A stretch of 64,000 bases of DNA from Archangium sp. (GTDB lineage: Bacteria; Myxococcota; Myxococcia; Myxococcales; Myxococcaceae): the NCBI GenBank assembly GCA_022843845.1, contig JALHMW010000001.1, positions 124,001-188,000 of the forward strand, given 5' to 3'. The position numbers and the translations under genes were made by a program. The notes under the pieces were generated by a model. The model was not told the origin of the DNA, ran no database searches, and saw nothing but the letters and a program-made list of their open reading frames with translations. Shown piece by piece: positions 43,310 to 49,603 of this stretch; the first letter of the stretch is position 1, and the number at the start of each line of letters is the position of its first letter.

Positions 43310-44043
43310 TCGGTGCCTACCTGTTCCATGAAGTCGACGGACTTGAGCTTTCGCCCGAGGTGGTGCGCGATGAAGACGTTGAGGATCTCCCGGCCGCGCG
43401 CCCGCAGGTCGGCAGACAACGGCGTTCGTTCACCCGCCTGGAGCCTCGACAGCGCCTCGACGATCTGCGGCGAGACGGGAAACCCACGAGGCACGCGCGG
43501 CGAACACGGGTAGCACACGACGCCGCCCTGCTCGGGGTCGAACCGGGGGCGCTCTCCCGTCGGCTGGCCGCACATGGCACACGGCGCGAAGCTGGGCATG
43601 AAGCCGGCCTGCGCGAGCGCGTCGAGCTCGAAGAGCAACAGGGACGTCGGGCCCGCCTCCTTCGCGTCGAGCTTCTGCAAATAGTCGCGAAGCCCATCGA
43701 ACAGCTGCGCGTGCGGCTCGTGATCACGGGTCAGCTCTCGAATGAGCTCGAGGCAATACAGCAGCCTCGCGATGCGCGGCAGATCGTCACGCAGCCGATG
43801 AAAGCTCTGCACGATGTCGACGCCGTCGAGGCGGTACACGTCTCCACGACGCTCGACCAACCTCGCACGCAAGTGGGTGCCGGCTTCGAGCGCGCCCGCG
43901 AACCGGCGCTTCGACTTCCGTGCACCGGCCGCGAACGCCGAGAGCCTGCCCCGGTCCTTCGTGAACAAGGTGACGATGCGATCGGCTTCGCCGTAGTCGA
44001 CCGTCGAGAGCACGAGCGCCTCGTCGACGATCTGCACGCTCAC
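43306..44043 (-). CDS. recO: DNA repair protein RecO
   Basis: A 245-residue protein starting at a GTG that overlaps the stop of the RodZ-like gene (GTGA); the track start at 44310 reads back over that gene. VDEALVLSTVDYGEADRIVT is the OB-fold N-terminus of RecO, LFTKDRGRLSAFAAGARKSK follows, and CAMCGQPTGERPRF with CYPCSPR provides four cysteines of the zinc finger. RecO loads RecA on SSB-coated single-stranded DNA in the RecFOR pathway. Length matches the family. Confidence 0.93.
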   Translation of the reverse strand: MSVQIVDEALVLSTVDYGEADRIVTLFTKDRGRLSAFAAGARKSKRRFAGALEAGTHLRARLVERRGDVYRLDGVDIVQSFHRLRDDLPRIARLLYCLELIRELTRDHEPHAQLFDGLRDYLQKLDAKEAGPTSLLLFELDALAQAGFMPSFAPCAMCGQPTGERPRFDPEQGGVVCYPCSPRVPRGFPVSPQIVEALSRLQAGERTPLSADLRARGREILNVFIAHHLGRKLKSVDFMEQVGTD

Positions 44044-44477
44044 CGAAGGCTCCACGACGCGCGCTGCACGAAGACCCACGCGGCCTGGAGGAAGAACCAG
44101 AGCGCTCCGGCGAGCAGCAGCGCCACCGTCGCCAGGACGCCTGCGATGGCGTGCTCCCGGCGAGCGACCTCGAGCGCCTGTGGATCGAACTCGAGCGGCT
44201 TCGGCGCCTCGGCCAGCGCATCGAAGCGCGACAACGTCTCGTCGACGGGGAGCCCGACCGCACCGGCGTACGTCCGCAGCGCGTTGAGCACGAAGACCCG
44301 CTCGGGCCACTTCTCGGACTCACCGTCTTCGATGGCGCCCACCAGCAGCGAGGGCAGCTTCGTCGCCTTCACCACGTCGGAGCGCGACAACCCGCGACGT
44401 TCGCGCTGCGTGACGAGGTACTTGCCGAACTCGAGCCGCGCGCGTTCGGCGGGCGCTCCTGACGACTCGGCGTTCAC
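44040..44477 (-). CDS. RodZ-like HTH protein with one membrane helix
   Basis: A 145-residue protein from the GTG at 44477. Residues 15-90 are a HTH_25/RodZ-type helix-turn-helix (FGKYLVTQRERRGLSRSDVV and TYAGAVGLPVDETL), and residues 112-132 a membrane helix (AGVLATVALLLAGALWFFL). RodZ proteins join MreB to the membrane and usually carry a periplasmic DUF4115 domain after the helix; here only ten residues follow, so that domain is missing. It begins two bases after the Tgl-like gene and overlaps recO. Cell-shape or pilus-site role is inference. Confidence 0.75.
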   Translation of the reverse strand: MNAESSGAPAERARLEFGKYLVTQRERRGLSRSDVVKATKLPSLLVGAIEDGESEKWPERVFVLNALRTYAGAVGLPVDETLSRFDALAEAPKPLEFDPQALEVARREHAIAGVLATVALLLAGALWFFLQAAWVFVQRASWSLR

Positions 44478-44479
44478 GC

Positions 44480-45685
44480 TTACGACTGCTCCTTGAGCTT
44501 CAAGCAGAGGTCTTTGAGGTCGAGGTTGGTGGCCTTCTCGAAGCACTGCTGGAAGCTCTTGATGGCCTCGTCCTTCTTGCCGGCGCGCAGCTGGCACAGG
44601 CCAGTCTTCTGGAACCCGTCGGGCGCCTCAGGGCAGGCGTCGTGGTAGCGCGAGTACTGCTTGCACGACTCGTCTTCCTGTCCCTGCTCGCTGAACAGCT
44701 GACCGAGCTGCGAGTAGCCGAGGCAGTACTTCGGGTTGATGGTGACGGACGCCTTGAGGTGCTCGGTGGCGTTCTTCACGTCGCCCTTCTTGTAGAGCGC
44801 CCAGCCCATGTTGCCGTGGGCGATGAAGGGGGCTCCGTAGAGCACGTCGTTGAGCGCCTTCTCGTAGAGCGCGATGGCCTCGTCGTAGCGCTTCATGTCC
44901 ATGTACAGGTTGCCGAGGTTGGTCATCGCCTCTGAGAAGGGCTGCTTGAGCTCGATGGCCTTCTCGTAGGCGACCTTCGCCTCGTCGAGCTTCCCGAACG
45001 AGTGATGGAGCAGGATGCCCTTGACGTGCCACGCCTCGGCGAAGTTCCGGTTGAGCTCGAGCGCCTTCTCGATCTCGGTGTACGACTGCTGGCCGTTGCG
45101 CGAGATGAGGCCGACCGCGAGATCGTAGTGGCTCTGGGCCTTGTCGCGGTTCTCCTGGCTGACCCAGTGCGCGCACGACGAGACGAGGAACGAGAGACAG
45201 AACGCGGCGAAGAGCTTGCCGATGTTCACCACGCCGCCCTTCTGGCCGGTGGCGGGCTTGCCGCCTGGCTCCATGGGCACGCCGGGCACCGCAGACGGCG
45301 GCGGCGGCTCACGCTGGAAGACGGGAGCGCTGCGGATGATCGTCTCCTGCTCGTCGGGCGGGCGGCCGCGGAAGTTCAGGTTGTCCATGATGAAGCCCAT
45401 GGACTCGACGAAGCCCAGGGCCTCGGCCTCTTCGGCCTGGTACTTGTCGGCGGCCACGGTGCCGTTGGTGGGCACGTAGACGGCGCACTGCCCGGCGTCG
45501 CTCAGGTACAGGTAGACGAAGACCGCGAAGCCGCTGGGGCCCCGCAGACCGAGCACGTAGGCCGTCGCAGGCCCGGCGCTGCGGCCCGGCACGGCCAGGT
45601 GCGGCTGGTTGAGTGACTGGTAGAGCTGAACGACCTGCTCCTTGACTGCTGGCAGGCCCTTGAGGCGCTCGTCGATCGTGTACAT
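44480..45685 (-). CDS. TPR lipoprotein, Tgl/PilF-like, in a longer fused ORF
   Basis: The open frame encodes 401 residues. Residues 1-150 form a compact soluble domain (DERLKGLPAVKEQVVQLYQS; FAVFVYLYLSDAGQC). At residue 153 a lipoprotein signal appears inside the frame, NIGKLFAAFCLSFLVSSC, followed by five to six tetratricopeptide repeats (MTNLGNLYMDMKRYDEAIAL; NMGWALYKKGDVKNATEHL). The TPR part resembles PilF/Tgl pilotins, outer-membrane lipoproteins needed for PilQ secretin assembly in type IV pili. A GTG at 45229 or 45232 would give a 249-250 residue lipoprotein, preceded by an AGAAGGG ribosome site. I infer two overlapping products or a stop-loss fusion. Confidence 0.7.
   Translation of the reverse strand: MYTIDERLKGLPAVKEQVVQLYQSLNQPHLAVPGRSAGPATAYVLGLRGPSGFAVFVYLYLSDAGQCAVYVPTNGTVAADKYQAEEAEALGFVESMGFIMDNLNFRGRPPDEQETIIRSAPVFQREPPPPSAVPGVPMEPGGKPATGQKGGVVNIGKLFAAFCLSFLVSSCAHWVSQENRDKAQSHYDLAVGLISRNGQQSYTEIEKALELNRNFAEAWHVKGILLHHSFGKLDEAKVAYEKAIELKQPFSEAMTNLGNLYMDMKRYDEAIALYEKALNDVLYGAPFIAHGNMGWALYKKGDVKNATEHLKASVTINPKYCLGYSQLGQLFSEQGQEDESCKQYSRYHDACPEAPDGFQKTGLCQLRAGKKDEAIKSFQQCFEKATNLDLKDLCLKLKEQS
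45227..45248 (-). promoter_or_regulatory. Candidate internal start for the Tgl-like lipoprotein
   Basis: On the - strand, AGAAGGGCGGC precedes tandem GTG GTG codons (45232 and 45229) and the sequence NIGKLFAAFCLSFLVSSC. The spacing is proper for ribosome binding and the product would have a normal lipoprotein signal. Confidence 0.5.
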
Positions 45686-45706
45686 GCGAGAGGTCTTCTA
45701 CACCCT

Positions 45707-46300
45707 TCAGCGCGTGGTGACGCTGAACTCCTGCCGTACGTCGTTGCTGTCGGCGGCGGTGCGCTCGAACTTGATGAGCGGCGTCTCGATGGTGACTTGA
45801 TCGGCCGTCATGGTGCCTTCTCCGATGATGACGCGGAAGAAGTGGTCGGCCCGGGTCGACTTGGGCTGGTCCTTCTGGTTCAGCACCTTGCGCGCCTGCA
45901 GCAGCACCTGGTTCTTCCCTGGAGCGAAGTGCTTGGTGATGTCAGAGACGATCTGCTCGTCGTCGCTGCGCAGCGTGCGGATGAACTTGCCGTTGATGTA
46001 GAGGTCGATGTCGTACTCGGTGCGGCCGAGCACGTTCTGCTCGGTGACGACGAAGTACTTCTTGGTGACGAGGCCTTCCTCCTTCACCCCGGTGTTCTGC
46101 TTGTCGGCCGAGATGGTGACCTTCTTCACCGCGTAGCCGGGCGCGTCGATGTGCACGTTGCCCTTCTCGTCGATGGTGACGTTCACCTTGGTGAAGTTCT
46201 GGTTCGAGAGGCCCTCGACGTTGACGCCGTTGACGTAGACGTCGGCCGCCGACGCGACGGTCGCGAGGAGCGCGGTGAGGAACAGGGTGGAACGGGTCAT
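45707..46300 (-). CDS. Secreted protein of unknown function (197 aa)
   Basis: Starts at the ATG at 46300, preceded by AGGAG; the track start at 46516 adds 72 residues without a signal. MTRSTLFLTALLATVASA is a signal peptide with an A-x-A cleavage site. The mature 180 residues are beta-rich (VYVNGVNVEGLSNQNFTKVN; EYDIDLYINGKFIRTL) and lack cysteines. I do not recognise the family. It lies 21 bases upstream of the Tgl-like ORF on the same strand, so it may be co-transcribed with the pilus-related operon. Confidence 0.72.
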   Translation of the reverse strand: MTRSTLFLTALLATVASAADVYVNGVNVEGLSNQNFTKVNVTIDEKGNVHIDAPGYAVKKVTISADKQNTGVKEEGLVTKKYFVVTEQNVLGRTEYDIDLYINGKFIRTLRSDDEQIVSDITKHFAPGKNQVLLQARKVLNQKDQPKSTRADHFFRVIIGEGTMTADQVTIETPLIKFERTAADSNDVRQEFSVTTR

Positions 46301-46606
46301 CGAAGGAACTCCTGGAACGTCGCTCAGGTCCGGCCGGTGAGAACGGTCTAGCGCACCCGCACGGCCTTGGGGATGGGGCGATGTGCTTCGGAACGGCGAG
46401 ACAAGAACGACCAGAATGAGCGAGGGCCCTGTCGACCCGGGCAGGGAGGTCTGGCCCCGGAACACTCGAGCTTGTCGGTCCAGCCAGGAGCCCCTTGAAG
46501 GCGGCCCGTTGATCACGATTTCTGAGTTGCGCGCGGCCCGCGAGGAACATCGATGCAGCGTTCAGTGGATTGAGGGCACAATCGAAGACCTATACTTATC
46601 TACACG
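46301..46606. other. Intergenic region of about 306 bases without a supported gene
   Basis: Lies upstream of the secreted-protein gene and downstream of the small lipoprotein gene, both on the - strand. GC content drops visibly toward 46580-46630 (CCTATACTTATCTACACG). The + strand ORF at 46383-46640 has no ribosome site and no recognisable sequence, so I left it out. The promoter of the - strand gene at 46300 must lie here. Confidence 0.4.
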
Positions 46607-47017
46607 TCACCCAACAAAGAACCTGATTGACCAGACTTGATTCGAGACCGGCCTAAAGAGTGACATCTGTTCTGGCAAAATTCCGTCTGCGACAGAGATC
46701 CGGATCTCGTACGAACCTGGTTCGAGGACGCGTGATACGCGGAAATACACCCGCGTATCCGATGCTCCGGCATGTTCAAGTGTGGCAAGGCGGTCATTAC
46801 CCGACCAAACGCCCAGGGCCTTCAGCGAAAACGACTCAATCGTGCTTGAGCCAAAAAAGAACTCCATCGGAATCGATGCTACCGCAAGCGTCGCCCCGTC
46901 ACCGATACTTGGGATGAGCGGGAAAGCACCAATTGGAGGTGATGGTGTTCCACTGGTCAGCACAGGCGAGCAAGACCCAAACATCAGCAAAGCAAGTCCG
47001 AGGACTAAACCGCGCAT
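46607..47017 (-). CDS. Small lipoprotein of unknown function (136 aa)
   Basis: MRGLVLGLALLMFGSCSP is a lipoprotein signal with Cys 16 as the probable lipid-bearing residue. The mature part contains beta-rich, polar sequence (VYFRVSRVLEPGSYEIRISV) with no known motif. The gene and its flanks are visibly less GC-rich than the rest of the window, with fewer GC-ending codons, suggesting recent acquisition or weak expression. No operon partner is evident. Confidence 0.65.
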   Translation of the reverse strand: MRGLVLGLALLMFGSCSPVLTSGTPSPPIGAFPLIPSIGDGATLAVASIPMEFFFGSSTIESFSLKALGVWSGNDRLATLEHAGASDTRVYFRVSRVLEPGSYEIRISVADGILPEQMSLFRPVSNQVWSIRFFVG

Positions 47018-47273
47018 GTTGGACCACCGACTTCAAACAACGAGTGAGGTGAGCAAGGGAGACAGTCAGTGCGTAGGGGCAAACTACAAAGCACCCAGCA
47101 CAGGGCACAAGAAGGCTGGCGCGCACCGCAACCGCGCGGACCGCTCATCAGTCGGCGGATTAGTCAGACCCGAAGGGCCTCCTGATTCAAAGAGGTTGGC
47201 GCGTTCGCCCGGCCGTCAGTGGGCCAAACCGTTGGCAACTCACGGCAACTTCGGTTAGCGCACCCATGCCCAC

Positions 47274-47792
47274 ATGAGCTTCTTCACGCGCCTCAAACTC
47301 GCCCTGATCTTCCTCTTCGGTGGAGCCGCATTGCCCGTCGCGGCCACGCCTGCGCTGCCTGCGCCGGAGCCGACGCCCGCTCCTCCGCCTGCGCCGTTGA
47401 CGCCGGAAGAGCAGCACGCCGCAGCGCTGTTCTTCCTCGGCCTGCTCCAGCGTGAAGGCCGCCTCATCGACTTCCTCCAGGAAGACATCGCGGGCGCGTC
47501 AGACGCCGATCTCGGAGCCGCCTCACGCGTCGTCCACACCGGCTGCAAGAAGGTCCTGTCCCAGTACCTCGCCCTCGCGCCGGTCGTCACCGACGGCGAA
47601 GGCTCGACGATCTCGGTGCCACAAGGCTTCGACGCCAGCCGCTTCCGGCTCACCGGCAACGTCACCGGCCAGGGCCCATGGAAGGGCAGCCTCAAACACC
47701 ACGGCTGGGCCTGCACGAAGATCGACCTGCCCACCGTGCCGACGACCGTCGACGTGAAGGTCATCGCGCCCGCTGAAGTCGAGCTGCCGTGA
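47274..47792 (+). CDS. DUF2760 protein, first gene of an Hsp70 cassette
   Basis: A 172-residue protein. An N-terminal hydrophobic helix (LALIFLFGGAALPVAA) is followed by a Pro/Ala-rich linker (PALPAPEPTPAPPPAP) and a DUF2760 domain (AALFFLGLLQREGRLIDFLQ; CKKVLSQYLALAPV; WKGSLKHHGW). DUF2760 genes are known to neighbour Hsp70-family genes, and here its stop overlaps the GTG of the first Hsp70. The linker suggests a membrane-anchored protein with a cytoplasmic or periplasmic DUF2760 head; orientation is uncertain. Confidence 0.82.
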   Translation: MSFFTRLKLALIFLFGGAALPVAATPALPAPEPTPAPPPAPLTPEEQHAAALFFLGLLQREGRLIDFLQEDIAGASDADLGAASRVVHTGCKKVLSQYLALAPVVTDGEGSTISVPQGFDASRFRLTGNVTGQGPWKGSLKHHGWACTKIDLPTVPTTVDVKVIAPAEVELP

Positions 47793-49597
47793 GCGCGCGC
47801 TACGCCATCGGCATCGATCTCGGCACGACGCACTCGGCCGTCTCGTACATCGCGCTCGACTCGAAAGAAGGCCGCGGCCCGAACCAGGCCGTGCTGCCGG
47901 TGACGCAAGTGATCGCGCCGGGCACGGCCGAGGCGAAGCAGCTGCTCCCGTCATTCGTGTACCTCGCGGCCGAGACCGAGTTCCCCAAAGACGCGATGGG
48001 GCTGCCGTGGAAGACAGATCAACACATCATCGTCGGTGAGTTTGCGCGCACGCACGGCGCGAAGGTGCCGACCCGACAGGTCGCCTCGGCGAAGTCGTGG
48101 CTGTGTCACCCGGGCGTCGACCGCCGCGCGAAGGTGTTGCCGTGGCAGGCGCCCGCTGACGTCACGAAGATCTCTCCCGTCGAGGCGAGCGCTCGCGTGC
48201 TCGAGCACCTGCGCGCTGCCTGGAACAAGGAGTTCGGGAAAAAGGCCCCGCTCGATGAGCAGGAATTGATCGTCACGGTGCCCGCGTCGTTCGACGCCTC
48301 GGCGAAGGAGCTCACCCTCGAGGCCGCGACGCAGGCCGGCTTCCCCCGCGTGACGTTGCTCGAGGAGCCGCAGGCCGCCGTCTACGCGTGGCTCGAGGCG
48401 ATGGGCACGAATTGGCGCACGCACCTCGAGGCCGGGAGCGTGCTCCTCGTGGTCGACGTCGGCGGCGGCACGTCTGACTTTTCGCTGCTGCGCGTGGGCC
48501 AGCAGGGTGGCGAGCTGACCCTCGAGCGCCTCGCCGTCGGCGATCACATTCTGCTCGGCGGCGACAACATGGACCTCGCGCTCGCCTTCGCGGTGAACGA
48601 GCGCTTCAAGACGGCCGGCAAGACGCTCGACACCTGGCAGCTCGCCGCGCTCACGCAGGCCTGCCGCGTCGCCAAGGAGCAGCTCTTCTCGGACCCGAAG
48701 CTCGAGAAGGCCGCCGTCACCGTGCCAGGCCGGGGAAGCTCGCTCATTGGCGGCACGCTCAAGGGCGAAGTCACGCGGACCGAGCTGACGGCGCTGCTGA
48801 CCGATGGGTTCTTTCCGAAGTGCGCTGTGACCGACCTGCCCGCCTCGGCGCGGCGCTCCGGCCTCACGCAGGTCGCCCTCCCCTACGCGCAAGACGCCGG
48901 CATCACGCGCCACCTCGCCTCGTTCCTCTCTCGTCAGGCCGGTTCGCTGCACATGTCGACGGGCTTCGCGCAGCCGACGGCGGTGCTGTTCAACGGTGGC
49001 GTGTTCAAGGCTGACCCGCTGAAGAACCGCGTGCTCGAGGTGCTCAACGGCTGGTTGTCGACGGCCGGCGCGAAGCCCGCGAAGGAGCTGCCCGGCGCCG
49101 ATCTCGATCTCGCCGTCGCGCGTGGCGCTGCAGCATACGGCTGGGTGAAGAACGGCCACGGCATTCGAATTCGGGGCGGCACCGCGCGCAGCTATTACGT
49201 CGGCGTCGAGGCCGCGATGTTGGCGGTGCCTGGCTACGTGCCTCCGGTGAAGGCCTTGTGCGTCGCGCCGTTCGGCATGGAAGAAGGCACGCAAGCCGAC
49301 GTGCCTCCGCAGGAGTTCGGCCTGGTCGTCGGAGAGCCCACGCGCTTCCGCTTCTTCTCGTCGTCGACGCGCCGTGAAGACGTCGTCGGCTCGATGATCG
49401 AGAACGCCGACTCGGCGAAAGATCTCGAAGAGCTGCCGCCCATCGAGACGTCGCTCGCCGGCAATCAGCTCGGCCAGCTGGTGCCCGTCAACCTTCAGGC
49501 TGCAGTCACCGAGCTCGGCGCCCTCGAGGTGCGGTGCCTCGAGCGTGGCGGCAAAGGCCAGTGGAAGCTCGAGCTCAACGTTCGCGAGCGGGAGTAG
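47789..49597 (+). CDS. Hsp70-family protein (first of tandem pair)
   Basis: A 602-residue DnaK relative. AIGIDLGTTHSAVSYI (phosphate-1 loop), SAKSWLCHPGVDRRAKVLPW, VLLVVDVGGGTSDFSLL (phosphate-2), and FNGGVFKADPLKNRVLEVL (adenosine region) are clear. After the roughly 470-residue ATPase domain, the C-terminal part is short and unlike the DnaK substrate-binding domain. GTG start overlaps the DUF2760 stop. Probably a chaperone with narrow substrates; its partner gene begins seven bases later. Confidence 0.88.
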   Translation: MSARYAIGIDLGTTHSAVSYIALDSKEGRGPNQAVLPVTQVIAPGTAEAKQLLPSFVYLAAETEFPKDAMGLPWKTDQHIIVGEFARTHGAKVPTRQVASAKSWLCHPGVDRRAKVLPWQAPADVTKISPVEASARVLEHLRAAWNKEFGKKAPLDEQELIVTVPASFDASAKELTLEAATQAGFPRVTLLEEPQAAVYAWLEAMGTNWRTHLEAGSVLLVVDVGGGTSDFSLLRVGQQGGELTLERLAVGDHILLGGDNMDLALAFAVNERFKTAGKTLDTWQLAALTQACRVAKEQLFSDPKLEKAAVTVPGRGSSLIGGTLKGEVTRTELTALLTDGFFPKCAVTDLPASARRSGLTQVALPYAQDAGITRHLASFLSRQAGSLHMSTGFAQPTAVLFNGGVFKADPLKNRVLEVLNGWLSTAGAKPAKELPGADLDLAVARGAAAYGWVKNGHGIRIRGGTARSYYVGVEAAMLAVPGYVPPVKALCVAPFGMEEGTQADVPPQEFGLVVGEPTRFRFFSSSTRREDVVGSMIENADSAKDLEELPPIETSLAGNQLGQLVPVNLQAAVTELGALEVRCLERGGKGQWKLELNVRERE

Positions 49598-49603
49598 CGC
49601 CTC

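Noticed and set aside
46383-46640. 85-residue + strand ORF
   Set aside because: No ribosome site, no recognisable sequence, and it straddles the end of the - strand lipoprotein gene.
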